This document shows positions 55,755 to 64,000 of a stretch of 64,000 nucleotides of DNA, piece by piece; positions within the stretch are counted from its first letter, which is position 1, and every line of letters starts with the position of its first letter. The stretch covers positions 82,470 through 146,469 of the forward strand of contig CACMFH010000002.1 of assembly GCA_902612915.1 (NCBI GenBank), in the 5' to 3' direction. Below the pieces are notes generated by a model, which was not told where the DNA came from, ran no database searches, and worked only from the letters and a program-made list of their open reading frames with translations. A program made the position numbers and the translations under genes. This stretch comes from an uncultured SAR86 cluster bacterium (GTDB lineage: Bacteria; Pseudomonadota; Gammaproteobacteria; Magnimaribacterales; D2472).

Positions 55755-56936
55755 ATGGCAGAGAAAGCATATATTGTTGAAGCAGTAAGAACAGCTGGTG
55801 GTAAAAGAGATGGAAGATTGAGTCTATGGCACCCGGCTGATCTTGGAGCAAAGGTTCTAGATGAATTAGTAACGAGATTAGATATTGATCCTGTGCTTGT
55901 AGACGATGTAATTTTTGGCTGTGTTGATCAGGTTGGGGCACAATCAGGAAACGTAGCTAGAAATGCAGTCTTGTCTTCGTCTTTTCCTGAATCTGTTCCT
56001 GGAACTTCTGTTGATAGACAATGTGGTTCATCTCAACAAGCAATTCACTTCGCAATTCAGGCTGTAATGTCTGGTACTCAAGATATTGTTATTGGTGGAG
56101 GTGTTGAAGTAATGTCTATGGTACCTATCGGTGCAGCAGTTACAGATGGATATAATGCAGGACACGGGCTACCGTTTGATTCTGAAGGAATGAAAGAAAG
56201 ATACCCAGATATATTTTTCTCTCAATTTACAGGTGCAGAACTAGTAGCTGATAAATGGAATCTTTCTCGTGAAGATCTAGATCAATTTGCTTTGGAAAGT
56301 CATCAAAAGGCAGCTCAAGCAACAGAATCAAAATATTTTGATAAAGAAATTCTACCTGTCGAAGGTAAAAATGCTGAAGGCATTAACGATTTAGTAATGG
56401 CAGATGAAGGTATTAGATTTGATGCTAGTCTTGATAAATTAGCAGGATTGAACCCAGTAACTGAAGGTGGCAAAATTACCGCTGGTAATGCCAGTCAAAT
56501 CACAGATGGAGCTGCAGCTGTTCTTATTTGCAATGACGCAGGACTAAAAAAGATCAAATCTAACCCAAGGGCAGAAATAGTATCTATTTCTGTTGTTGGA
56601 GATGATCCTGTATTTATGTTGACTGGACCAATACCCGCATCTCATAAGGCTTTAGACATTGCTAAATTAAGCATTAATGATATGGATATATATGAAGTCA
56701 ATGAAGCATTTGCTCCAGTTCCTCTTGCATGGGCTGAAGAATTAAAGGCAGATAGAAGCAAATTAAATGTCAATGGTGGTGCAATGGCGCTCGGACATCC
56801 TCTTGGCGCAACAGGGGCAAAGCTAATGACTACTATGCTCCATGAGTTAGAGAGAAGAAAGGGTAAATACGCATTACAAGCAATATGCGAGGGCGGGGGA
56901 ACCGCTAATGCAACTATTATTAAAAGAGTTAGCTAA
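55755..56936 (+). CDS. Thiolase (acetyl-CoA C-acyltransferase family)
   Basis: A 393-residue thiolase. Nucleophile Cys90 in SVDRQCGSSQQA; IGGGVEVMSMVP near 113; NEAFAPV (catalytic Asn-Glu) near 315; His in NVNGGAMALGHPLGATGAKLM near 345; second Cys in AICEGGGTANATII near 379. The enzyme either cleaves 3-ketoacyl-CoA in beta-oxidation or condenses two acetyl-CoA; sequence alone does not decide. No fadB-type partner is adjacent. Start is ATG immediately after the T-run of the recA terminator. Confidence 0.9.
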   Translation: MAEKAYIVEAVRTAGGKRDGRLSLWHPADLGAKVLDELVTRLDIDPVLVDDVIFGCVDQVGAQSGNVARNAVLSSSFPESVPGTSVDRQCGSSQQAIHFAIQAVMSGTQDIVIGGGVEVMSMVPIGAAVTDGYNAGHGLPFDSEGMKERYPDIFFSQFTGAELVADKWNLSREDLDQFALESHQKAAQATESKYFDKEILPVEGKNAEGINDLVMADEGIRFDASLDKLAGLNPVTEGGKITAGNASQITDGAAAVLICNDAGLKKIKSNPRAEIVSISVVGDDPVFMLTGPIPASHKALDIAKLSINDMDIYEVNEAFAPVPLAWAEELKADRSKLNVNGGAMALGHPLGATGAKLMTTMLHELERRKGKYALQAICEGGGTANATIIKRVS

Positions 56937-56940
56937 GAAA

Positions 56941-58221
56941 TTATTTATTCTTAAAAAAATCTAAAATAGTTTTTATTTCTGTAATGGGGTTCGTGGAAAT
57001 TTCACCATTTCTTCCTATGAGCTCAACTTCATTATCTTCTGTAAATTTTTTACCTATTACAATATTTAGAGGTATTCCTATAAGTTCTGAATCTTTTATT
57101 TTCACTCCATATCCATCTTTTCTATCATCTAGCAGTACAGAATAATTCATTTCTGAAAGTTCTTTGTATAAATCTGTTGATGCTTTAGCAATATCTTTAT
57201 TCTTATCATATCCAATAGAAATAATATTTATGTCAAAAGGTGCAATACTATGCGGCCAAACAATACCTTTTTCATCATGATTTTGTTCAATTGCTGCTGC
57301 AACAAGTCTTGAAACCCCAATTCCATAACAACCCATAAATAATGTTGAAGCATTTCCATCAGAATTTAGAACACTTGCTTTCATTGATTCCGCATATAAC
57401 TTTCCAAGTTTAAAAATATGACCAACCTCTATCCCTTTCTTTATTTGAATTGTTCCATTGCCATCTGGAGAAGGTTTGCCTTCAAGTGTGCTTATATCTT
57501 CTCCATCTTTTAAAAGAAGCTCAGTATTGATTGCAAACTCAGATGAATCACTTATGGCAATGGTATCTTCACCATTTTCAGCAAGCACATGAAATTCCTC
57601 AGAACTATCTCCACCAATGGCTCCAGAGTCGGCAGCAGAAATTTTGTATTCAAGTCCTATTCTTTCAAGAACTTTTTTATAAGTTTCTCTCATAATTAAA
57701 TATGTTTCCTGTAACGACTCCTCATCGATATTAAAGCTGTAAGAATCTTTCATTAAAAACTCTCTTCCCCGCATAATTCCATATCTAGGTCTTACCTCGT
57801 CTCTAAATTTAGTTTGAATCTGATAAATATTTAATGGAAGTTCTCTGTAGCTTTTGACGTTATCCCTAATAATGTCAGTAATAACTTCTTCGTGTGTAGG
57901 ACCTAAACAAAAATCTCTATCATGCCTATCTTTTATTCTAAGTAATTCAGGACCCATTTTTTCCCATCTTTTTGTTTCTTCCCATAATTCCCTTGGCTGA
58001 ACCATTGGCATAAACACTTCTTGAGCACCAGAATTATCCATTTCTTCTCTTACAATATTTTCTACTTTTTTTAGAACTTTTAAGCCAAGTGGTAGCCAAG
58101 TATAGATACCTGAAGCAACTTTACGTATCATGCCTGAACGAAGCATTAATTTGTGACTAACAACTTCTGCTTCTTGGGGAGCATCCTTAAGAGTAGGTAA
58201 TAGTAGCTTTGAAAATAACAT
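56941..58221 (-). CDS. proS: Prolyl-tRNA synthetase without the editing (INS) domain
   Basis: A 426-residue class II synthetase. Motif 1 region [26 protein letters not shown], motif 2 [27 protein letters not shown] near 136, [17 protein letters not shown] (motif 3) near 299, and an anticodon domain with VLLDDR. Bacterial ProRS of the E. coli type is about 570 residues and carries a ~180-residue insertion that hydrolyses Ala-tRNA(Pro); here only about 75 residues lie between [11 protein letters not shown] and the FMGCYGIG block, so the editing domain is missing, as in alphaproteobacterial ProRS. Divergent from the fmdB-type gene. Confidence 0.95.
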   Translation of the reverse strand: MLFSKLLLPTLKDAPQEAEVVSHKLMLRSGMIRKVASGIYTWLPLGLKVLKKVENIVREEMDNSGAQEVFMPMVQPRELWEETKRWEKMGPELLRIKDRHDRDFCLGPTHEEVITDIIRDNVKSYRELPLNIYQIQTKFRDEVRPRYGIMRGREFLMKDSYSFNIDEESLQETYLIMRETYKKVLERIGLEYKISAADSGAIGGDSSEEFHVLAENGEDTIAISDSSEFAINTELLLKDGEDISTLEGKPSPDGNGTIQIKKGIEVGHIFKLGKLYAESMKASVLNSDGNASTLFMGCYGIGVSRLVAAAIEQNHDEKGIVWPHSIAPFDINIISIGYDKNKDIAKASTDLYKELSEMNYSVLLDDRKDGYGVKIKDSELIGIPLNIVIGKKFTEDNEVELIGRNGEISTNPITEIKTILDFFKNK

Positions 58222-58252
58222 AGTTTATAATTTTATCTTTTTTTGAGGACTT

Positions 58253-58543
58253 ATGCCGATTTATGACTACAAATGTTCTAAATGTGAACATGAAATTGAG
58301 ATAATTCAAAAAATTAATGATAAACCAAAAGAGGTTTGCCCAAAATGCAACAAGAAAGGCCTTAAAAAGCAAATCTCAGCACCTTCTTTTAGGCTCAAAG
58401 GTGGTGGGTGGTATGAAACAGACTTTAAAACAGGCAAAAAAAAGAATATAGCTTCAAGTGATGGTGCAAAAAATGAGAAAACAAAAGAAACTTCCAAAAC
58501 AGACTCCAAGAAAGGGTCTAAACAAGATAAAATTAAGAAGTGA
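58253..58543 (+). CDS. FmdB-type zinc-ribbon regulatory protein
   Basis: A 96-residue small protein: zinc ribbon MPIYDYKCSKCEHEIEIIQKI...VCPKCNKKGLKKQISAPSFRLKGGGWYETDF (two CxxC pairs at about 8-11 and 33-36), then a lysine- and serine-rich disordered tail. Such genes very often precede aspS, as here (13 bases). Exact function is unknown; the FmdB name comes from a putative regulator of formamidase. Confidence 0.9.
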   Translation: MPIYDYKCSKCEHEIEIIQKINDKPKEVCPKCNKKGLKKQISAPSFRLKGGGWYETDFKTGKKKNIASSDGAKNEKTKETSKTDSKKGSKQDKIKK

Positions 58544-58556
58544 ATAGGGAAATATC

Positions 58557-60323
58557 ATGAAATCTCATTATTGTGGTGAAATTACATCATCTAATCTCAA
58601 AGAGAAGGTTACTATTTGTGGATGGATACATAGAAGAAGAGATCATGGAGGAGTAATTTTTTTAGATGTTAGGGATATAAAAGGTATATGCCAAGCTGTT
58701 GTGAATCCTGATAACAAAGAATCATTCCAATTAGCAGAATCAATAAGAAACGAATTTGTTGTTCAGATAGAGGGTGTTGTAAGAAATAGACTTGAAGGAA
58801 CAATAAATAAAAATATGCAAACTGGTGAAATTGAGATAGAGGTCGCTAATATCAATATCCTCAGCAAGGCAAACACTCCAGTTTTTCCAATAGACGAATA
58901 TCAAGAAGTTAATGAAGATGTAAGATTAAAGAATAGGGTACTTGACCTTAGACGCCCAGAAATGAATGAACGAATTATTAAAAGATCAAAAATTACTTCT
59001 TTAATTAGAAACTACCTTGATAAAAATGAATTCCATGAGATTGAAACACCAATTTTAACTAAGGCTACTCCAGAAGGCGCCAGAGATTATATTTTACCAA
59101 GCAGAGTTCAACCAGGTAGTTTTTATGCATTACCTCAATCACCTCAATTATTCAAACAACTCTTGATGATTGGCGGCTTAGATAAATATTATCAAATTGC
59201 CCGATGTTTTAGAGATGAGGATTTGAGGGCAGATAGACAACCAGAATTTACTCAAATTGATATTGAGGCATCTTTCATTAATCAGGAAGAAATCATGAAG
59301 CTTAGCGAAAAGATGATTAAAGATGTAATTAAAGAATTCTGTGGAGAAAAACTTGATAAATTTGAGGTGATTGATTGGCATGATGCTATGGAGGAATATG
59401 GTTGTGATAAACCAGATTTAAGGATTCCTTTAAAGCTCAAAGAAATATCAGATCTTGTTATTAATGAGGAATTCAAAGTATTCTCTGATCCTGCTAAAAA
59501 GGAAGGATCAAGAGTGGTTGCTTTAAAAGTTCCTAACGGAAATACAATGTCAAGAGGTCAAATTGATGACTATACAAAATTTGTATCTAAGTTGGGTGCA
59601 AAAGGACTTGCTTACATAAAGATTAATGATGTTAAAGATCTTGAGAATGGCATTCAGTCTCCCATACTGAAGTTTTTAAATAAAAAAACAATTCAAAATA
59701 TTTTTAAAACTCTTGAAGTGAAAACAGATGATTTAATCTTTTTTGGAGCTGGAAGTGAATCTGTTGTTAACTTATCAATGAGTAGTCTTATTAAAAAATT
59801 AGGACATGATTTAGATTTATATGTTTCAAAATGGGCTCCTTGTTGGATAGTGAATTTTCCAATGTTTGAATTAAATGCTGAGGGAAGTCTAACACCGCTT
59901 CATCATCCATTTACTTTACCTAAAGCATCAAAGAAAGAGCTTTTAGAAAATCCAAACGATGTTCTTGCATATGCATATGATGTTGTTTTGAACGGATATG
60001 AAATAGGTGGAGGATCTTTAAGAATTTATGATAAAAATATGCAAGAAGCAATTTTTGAAATTCTTAACATTTCAAAGAAAGAAGCTGAGAGTAAGTTTGG
60101 TTTCCTTCTAAAGGCTTTGTCCTCAGGTTGTCCACCTCATGGTGGAATTGCATTCGGATTAGATAGAATTGTCATGCTTGTAACAGATACTACAAACATA
60201 AGAGATGTGATTGCATTCCCTAAAACTCAAAGCGCGACATGTCTATTAACGGATGCTCCAAGCAAGGTTGATAAAGATCAGCTTGATGAACTTAAAATAA
60301 TTAGTACACATAAGGAAGAATAG
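58557..60323 (+). CDS. aspS: Aspartyl-tRNA synthetase, probably non-discriminating
   Basis: A 588-residue bacterial-type AspRS with OB-fold anticodon domain, catalytic domain and GAD insertion. [20 protein letters not shown]-like [62 protein letters not shown], and C-terminal [31 protein letters not shown] are present. In the anticodon domain, His30 (RRRDHGG) and the Gly in RLEGTIN match the pattern described for non-discriminating AspRS of Pseudomonas aeruginosa, which also charges tRNA(Asn). GatCAB at 4.4-7.6 kb would then amidate Asp-tRNA(Asn). Confidence 0.96.
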   Translation: MKSHYCGEITSSNLKEKVTICGWIHRRRDHGGVIFLDVRDIKGICQAVVNPDNKESFQLAESIRNEFVVQIEGVVRNRLEGTINKNMQTGEIEIEVANINILSKANTPVFPIDEYQEVNEDVRLKNRVLDLRRPEMNERIIKRSKITSLIRNYLDKNEFHEIETPILTKATPEGARDYILPSRVQPGSFYALPQSPQLFKQLLMIGGLDKYYQIARCFRDEDLRADRQPEFTQIDIEASFINQEEIMKLSEKMIKDVIKEFCGEKLDKFEVIDWHDAMEEYGCDKPDLRIPLKLKEISDLVINEEFKVFSDPAKKEGSRVVALKVPNGNTMSRGQIDDYTKFVSKLGAKGLAYIKINDVKDLENGIQSPILKFLNKKTIQNIFKTLEVKTDDLIFFGAGSESVVNLSMSSLIKKLGHDLDLYVSKWAPCWIVNFPMFELNAEGSLTPLHHPFTLPKASKKELLENPNDVLAYAYDVVLNGYEIGGGSLRIYDKNMQEAIFEILNISKKEAESKFGFLLKALSSGCPPHGGIAFGLDRIVMLVTDTTNIRDVIAFPKTQSATCLLTDAPSKVDKDQLDELKIISTHKEE

Positions 60324-60326
60324 TTA

Positions 60327-61064
60327 ATGGCTGGTCATTCAAAATGGGCAAACATAAAACATAGGAAAGCCAGGCAAGACGCATCACGAGGAAAGGTTTG
60401 GACCAAGGTCATAAGAGAAATTACTGTTGCAGCGAAGGATGGCCCTGATCCAAATGATAATCCAAGATTGAGACTAGCTCTTGAAAAGGCAAATGCTGCA
60501 AATATGCCTAAAGACACTATTAAAAGAGCTATAGAAAAAGGTTCGGGAACAGGAGAAACTGGAGAATTAGAAGAAATAATATTTGAAGGATATGGTCCAG
60601 GAGGAGTTGCTATCCTTGTAGAAACTATGACAGATAATAGAAATAGGACTGTTTCAGATGTTAGGCATGCATTCTCAAAGTTTGGAGGTAATCTTGGAAC
60701 TGATGGATCTGTTTCATATTTATTTAAAAAACTTGGAGTAATTCACATAAATAAGGATTACTCAGAAGAAATTCTTATGGAGAATGTTATTGAATCTGGA
60801 GCACAAGATTTTTCAGAAGAAGATGATTTCTTTGAAGTAACAACAGATCCAAATCAATTTAATAAGGTTATCGATTTCTTTAAAGAGAATGATATCCAAT
60901 ATATTAATGCTGAACTAACCTTGCGAGCTGATACACTTGTGGACCTTGATCAAGATATGTCTGAAAAAGTCTTAAATATTATGGAGTTTATGGATGATCT
61001 TGATGATGTCCAAGAAGTTCACACTAATGCAGAATTCCCGGAAAATTTTGAAATAAAGGAATAA
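60327..61064 (+). CDS. yebC: YebC/PmpR family translation or transcription factor
   Basis: A 245-residue TACO1/YebC protein: AGHSKWANIKHRKARQDASRGKVWTKVIREITVAAKDG at the N-terminus, IFEGYGPGGVAILVETMTDNRNRTVSDVRHAFSKFGGNLGTDGSVSYLF near 85-135, LEQ-type acidic end. Members act as DNA-binding regulators or help ribosomes through proline stretches. Follows aspS by 3 bases. In most relatives ruvC-ruvA-ruvB come next; here a nuclease gene does. Confidence 0.96.
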   Translation: MAGHSKWANIKHRKARQDASRGKVWTKVIREITVAAKDGPDPNDNPRLRLALEKANAANMPKDTIKRAIEKGSGTGETGELEEIIFEGYGPGGVAILVETMTDNRNRTVSDVRHAFSKFGGNLGTDGSVSYLFKKLGVIHINKDYSEEILMENVIESGAQDFSEEDDFFEVTTDPNQFNKVIDFFKENDIQYINAELTLRADTLVDLDQDMSEKVLNIMEFMDDLDDVQEVHTNAEFPENFEIKE

Positions 61065-61067
61065 ATT

Positions 61068-61493
61068 TTGTCAATCAATTCAAGAAATAAAGGTGCTGCA
61101 TTTGAACGACAAATTGCTAATGCATTGATAAATGACCTTAACTTAAAGAATCCAGTTAAAAGAATCTTAGAGCAGACTCGGACTAAGGAGTTACCTGATC
61201 TCATGCTTGGAAGATGGTGTATTGAGTGTAAGGCATATGGAGCTGGTGCAGAACCTAGACCTGATTGGTGGGAGCAAGTTCTCGCATCATCGAATCAAGA
61301 GGGTTTAAGACCGGCACTTGTATATAAATTTAACAATAGACCTATTAAAGTTCGAATATTAGCAAACTCCATTAATCACAATATTAAGAACGATCTTGTT
61401 ACTGTAGACCTTTTATGGCCAGATTTTATTCAGATAATACTTGAGTTATTTCAGGAGGACATTGAGCTGCATGAAAAAAATTATCAAGTGTGA
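61068..61493 (+). CDS. PD-(D/E)XK nuclease of phage Holliday-junction-resolvase type
   Basis: A 141-residue protein. Nuclease-core residues: Glu13 in NKGAAFERQIA, the basic QTR motif in RILEQTRTKELPD (Asp44), Glu53-x-Lys55 in WCIECKA, and Gln70 in WWEQVL. The order E...PD...ExK...Q and the N-terminal SRxKGAxFER pattern match Hjc-like and phage-encoded PDDEXK resolvases. It begins at TTG 61068 with AAAGGA at 61055-61060 and sits between yebC and ybgC, exactly where ruvCAB is expected. Role as a junction resolvase is inferred, not shown; a restriction-like or repair nuclease is the alternative. Overlaps ybgC by 23 bases. Confidence 0.75.
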   Translation: MSINSRNKGAAFERQIANALINDLNLKNPVKRILEQTRTKELPDLMLGRWCIECKAYGAGAEPRPDWWEQVLASSNQEGLRPALVYKFNNRPIKVRILANSINHNIKNDLVTVDLLWPDFIQIILELFQEDIELHEKNYQV

Positions 61494-61881
61494 AGATATA
61501 GAATTTCAAATATATATTGAAGATACAGATTTTCAAGGAGTTGTATATCATTCGAATTACTTAAAGTATTTCGAAAGATCAAGATCTGAATTTCTATCTT
61601 ATGCAAATATTTCTCAAAATAAATTAAGAGAAAAAGATCTAGCATTTATTGTTAAAAGCATCAAAATTAATTACCTAAAAGCTGCTGAGCTTGGTAATCA
61701 AATAGTTGTTCAGTCAATTGTAGAAAAAAAATCTGATGCAAGGATGATTTTTTATCAAAAAGTAGTTGATAAAATCTCTGGAGAAGAATTTGTTAATGGT
61801 GAGGTAGAGGTTTGTTTTATAAATCTATCATCGAAGAAACCAAAAAAGTTTCCTGATGATTTATTGTTAATTTTTGACTAG
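61471..61881 (+). CDS. ybgC: Acyl-CoA thioesterase YbgC
   Basis: A 136-residue hot-dog thioesterase: FQIYIEDTDFQGVVYHSNYLKYFERSRSEFL carries the catalytic Asp in the YxxDTDxxGVVYHxNY signature. It leads the tol cluster in most proteobacteria and may act on phospholipid-related thioesters. ATG 61471 gives the normal N-terminus; AGGAGG at 61453-61458 is 12 bases away, so a TTG at 61462 is an alternative. Overlaps the nuclease gene. Confidence 0.93.
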   Translation: MKKIIKCEDIEFQIYIEDTDFQGVVYHSNYLKYFERSRSEFLSYANISQNKLREKDLAFIVKSIKINYLKAAELGNQIVVQSIVEKKSDARMIFYQKVVDKISGEEFVNGEVEVCFINLSSKKPKKFPDDLLLIFD

Positions 61882-61890
61882 GATAGTGTT

Positions 61891-62562
61891 ATGGATAATA
61901 TTTCAGTATTAAATCTTATTTTAGAGGCAGGAATTGTAGTCAAGATAGTAATGTTAATTCTTTTTATTGCCTCAATACTCTCCTGGATAATAATTGTTGA
62001 AAGATATAATTTTTTTAGAAAAGTAAAAAGCGCCAATGATGAATTTTTAAGAATTTTTTGGAGTGGAAAAGATTTAGACGCTTTGTATAACGAGGTATTG
62101 AAAGATGATAATTTATATGGAGCAAGAAACTTATTTAAAAATTCTTTTAACGAATTTAATTCAATTAAGGCTGGAGACAGTATTTCTGAATTAGATCTTG
62201 AGAGTATTAATCGCTCTATGAGGGTTTCTATAGCTTCTGATGAAGAAGAAATGAACAAGCATTTATCTTTTTTAGCAAATGTTGGATCTGTTAGCCCATA
62301 TATAGGCTTGCTTGGAACGGTATGGGGGATAATGACATCATTTATGGGACTTTCAGATGCTACTCAAGCTACTATAAATGCAGTAGCACCAGGAATCTCA
62401 GAGGCATTGATTGCAACCGGAATGGGACTATTTGCTGCTATACCAGCAGTAGTAGCTTTTAATAAATTTACATCTGAATCAGAAACTATCAGTCAAGGTA
62501 CATTAATTTTTGCAGAGGAGCTAGCAAGTATTTTTTATAAACAGTCAATAGATAAAAAATAA
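61891..62562 (+). CDS. tolQ: TolQ proton-channel subunit
   Basis: A 223-residue MotA/TolQ/ExbB protein with three membrane helices (about 10-34, 130-155, 165-190). LFIASILSWIIIVERYNFFRKVK and the paired helices LANVGSVSPYIGLLGTVWGIMTSF ... ISEALIATGMGLFAAIPAVVAFNKF are diagnostic. With TolR it uses the proton gradient to energise TolA during outer-membrane constriction. TAATG overlap with tolR. Confidence 0.96.
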   Translation: MDNISVLNLILEAGIVVKIVMLILFIASILSWIIIVERYNFFRKVKSANDEFLRIFWSGKDLDALYNEVLKDDNLYGARNLFKNSFNEFNSIKAGDSISELDLESINRSMRVSIASDEEEMNKHLSFLANVGSVSPYIGLLGTVWGIMTSFMGLSDATQATINAVAPGISEALIATGMGLFAAIPAVVAFNKFTSESETISQGTLIFAEELASIFYKQSIDKK

Positions 62563-62984
62563 TGATATATAGATTAGCAAAAAAGAAAAATCTTAAAGCA
62601 GAAATAAATGTAGTTCCATATATCGATGTTATGCTGGTTTTGTTGATTATTTTTATGGTTTTGTCACCTTTGTTGATTCAAGGTGTGGAGGTTGATTTAC
62701 CTCAAACTGATACAACTAAAATGAGCGTTCAAAATGAACCACTTGTAATATCAATTGATAAAAATGGAAATTATTTTATAAACGTTGGAGAAGAATCATT
62801 ACCTATTGATTTAGATGAATTAAAGAGAAAGTCTGAAGTGATCTTTAAAGCAAATCCAGAGATTGAAGTAGTTTTTCAAAGTGACAGAAATGTTGCATTT
62901 GATTTTGTAGCAAAAGCCATGGCATCTGTTCAAAGCGTAGGCATTACTAAAGTCGGAATTGTAACAAGCGGCTATGAAAATTAA
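62562..62984 (+). CDS. tolR: TolR
   Basis: A 140-residue ExbD/TolR protein. One membrane helix (about 18-38) with the proton-relay Asp in NVVPYIDVMLVLLIIFMVLSPLLIQGVEVDLPQ, and a periplasmic domain ending VVFQSDRNVAFDFVAKAMASVQSVGITKVGIVT. Overlaps tolQ by one base and tolA by 11. Confidence 0.96.
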   Translation: MIYRLAKKKNLKAEINVVPYIDVMLVLLIIFMVLSPLLIQGVEVDLPQTDTTKMSVQNEPLVISIDKNGNYFINVGEESLPIDLDELKRKSEVIFKANPEIEVVFQSDRNVAFDFVAKAMASVQSVGITKVGIVTSGYEN

Positions 62985-63591
62985 TCAAATATATTTAGAG
63001 GCTTCTTTTATATCTTTTGTAATTCATGCGTTAATTATTCTATATCTTCTTGATTTTTTTTATTATGAATCTCAACAAACTTCAGTATTGAGTAAGCCAA
63101 TTGAGGTAAATTTAATTTTTGAAGAAAAGATTGAAGCAAAAAAGCAAGTTAATCAAAAATTAGAACCAAAAGAAATTATTAATGATAATTCAATGAATGA
63201 GATAATTCCTGATGAAACTATTTCATTTGATTCTCTCATACCGTCTGTTAGCTTAGATGACTTAATTGCTGAAGATAAATTAATATCTAAAGAATCTCAA
63301 CATAGTCAAGTAGAGCTATATAGCTCCCTTATCATAAAGAGCATACAGTCAGCCTGGCGCAAGCCAATTAATATTCAGGACGGCTTGGTTTGCGACCTTA
63401 GACTGTCAATTAATAAAAATGGGAGAATTGTTAATGTTAATTTGATTAGAAGCAGCGGGAATTTAAGATTTGATAATTCAGCTTTAAAGGCAGTACAAAG
63501 AGCTGAGACTTTTAGTTTCTTTAAGGATATTCCATATAGTTTATACAACACAAATTTTAAAAGTGTAGTGATTACATTCAATCCAACATGA
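62974..63591 (+). CDS. tolA: TolA, short form
   Basis: A 205-residue protein: membrane helix (about 10-28), a short linker, and a C-terminal TonB/TolA-like domain (about 115-200) with SLIIKSIQSAWRKP ... CDLRLSINKNGRIVNVNLIRSSGNLRFDNSALKAVQRAE. E. coli TolA is 421 residues with a long helical domain II; here the linker is about 85 residues, acidic, and without the Ala-Lys repeats. Position between tolR and tolB supports the call. Confidence 0.88.
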   Translation: MKINQIYLEASFISFVIHALIILYLLDFFYYESQQTSVLSKPIEVNLIFEEKIEAKKQVNQKLEPKEIINDNSMNEIIPDETISFDSLIPSVSLDDLIAEDKLISKESQHSQVELYSSLIIKSIQSAWRKPINIQDGLVCDLRLSINKNGRIVNVNLIRSSGNLRFDNSALKAVQRAETFSFFKDIPYSLYNTNFKSVVITFNPT

Positions 63592-64000
63592 AAAAAATAT
63601 TATTCATATTAGCATTTTCTAATGCGCTCACTTCAGAACTTATTTTAGAAATTACTCAAGGTACTGAGGATCCTTACAGAGTAGCTATTTTAAAATTTGA
63701 GGGTGATCAAAAGGTTTCAAACGACATTGATAAAATTATAAGAAATAATTTAAAGAGGTCTGGAGAGTTTAATTTATTTACAAACGAAGATTTACTCTCT
63801 TTACCAACAGATGAGACTGAAGTTATATTTAATGATTTTAAAATTTTAAATATTGATTATTTAGTTATTGGAAAAATTGTAAAGGACGGTATTAGCATAT
63901 CTGTTGTTTATAACATATTTGATATCAATAAAGGTAAAAAAATAAGGACTTCAACTGTTTACGGCATACCAAATAAAAATAGACAGCTAGGCCATTATGT
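63588..64000 (+). CDS. tolB: TolB, N-terminal part (continues past the right edge)
   Basis: Open frame from ATG 63588 to the window end, about 137 residues visible. A signal peptide (MKKILFILAFSNALTSE), then LEITQGTEDPYRVAILKFEG, IIRNNLKRSGEFNLFTNEDLL and YLVIGKIVKDGISISVVYNIFD match the N-terminal domain of TolB, the periplasmic propeller protein that binds Pal. Overlaps tolA by 4 bases. Confidence 0.93.
   Translation, partial: MKKILFILAFSNALTSELILEITQGTEDPYRVAILKFEGDQKVSNDIDKIIRNNLKRSGEFNLFTNEDLLSLPTDETEVIFNDFKILNIDYLVIGKIVKDGISISVVYNIFDINKGKKIRTSTVYGIPNKNRQLGHY

Noticed and set aside
56937..56957. Bidirectional terminator between thiolase and proS genes
   Set aside because: AAGAA...TTCTT can form only a 5-bp stem and partly lies in the proS coding end; too weak to call.

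Overview
This AT-rich, very compact 64 kb window reads as a chromosomal segment of a streamlined Gammaproteobacterium. Gene order places it there: mreBCD followed by a YhdP-like gene; rpoN-lptB-lptA-kdsD divergent from mlaC-ibaG-murA; zapE-rplM-rpsI-petABC-sspA; lpoA against rsmI; the dcw cluster; pyrG-kdsA-eno-ftsB-ispDF-surE-pcm; and aspS-yebC-...-ybgC-tolQRAB. The low GC, near-absent intergenic DNA and shortened proteins fit an open-ocean lineage such as SAR86. That placement is an inference from style and synteny, not a database result. I saw no insertion sequence, prophage, CRISPR array, tRNA or rRNA gene. The only gap over 300 bases between protein genes holds the RNase P RNA and a MraZ operator.

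Layout. 1-4.4 kb: end of prmC, selO, a nitroreductase, an acyl-CoA ligase and a MaoC hydratase. 4.4-7.6 kb: gatCAB (amidotransferase). 7.6-12.4 kb: mreBCD and a shortened YhdP. 12.3-17.1 kb (minus strand): mgtE, rpoN, lptB, lptA, kdsD. 17.1-21.3 kb: mlaC, ibaG, murA, degS-like, zapE. 21.3-25.5 kb: rplM, rpsI, the cytochrome bc1 genes, sspA. 25.5-27.7 kb: reduced LpoA-like lipoprotein, rsmI, rnpB. 27.7-43.3 kb: an almost gapless division and wall cluster, mraZ-ftsZ-rsmH-ftsL-ftsI-murE-murF-mraY-murD-ftsW-murG-murC-ddl-ftsQ-ftsA. 43.3-46.9 kb: rpsF, rpsR, rplI, dnaB, alr. 46.9-54.3 kb: pyrG, kdsA, eno, ftsB, fused ispDF, surE, pcm, DUF368/PopT. 54.3-58.2 kb: ferredoxin, SOS-controlled recA, thiolase, a ProRS without its editing domain. 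58.2-64 kb: fmdB-type protein, aspS, yebC, a PD-(D/E)XK nuclease, ybgC, tolQRA and the start of tolB.

Most genes serve the cell envelope: peptidoglycan precursors and division, rod shape, LPS (Kdo synthesis and Lpt export), lipid trafficking (MlaC, YhdP, PopT) and Tol. The striking points are departures from the usual gammaproteobacterial plan. The place where ruvC-ruvA-ruvB normally sits between yebC and ybgC holds instead one small gene for a phage-type Holliday-junction-resolvase-like nuclease. ftsZ has moved from the end of the dcw cluster to directly behind mraZ and its 10-bp-repeat operator. MurD lacks much of its central domain and has Arg in the P-loop. FtsI has SxQ in place of SxN. 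lptC, kdsC and mlaFEDB are missing from their usual loci. bS6 carries an encoded acidic tail next to a shortened bS18.
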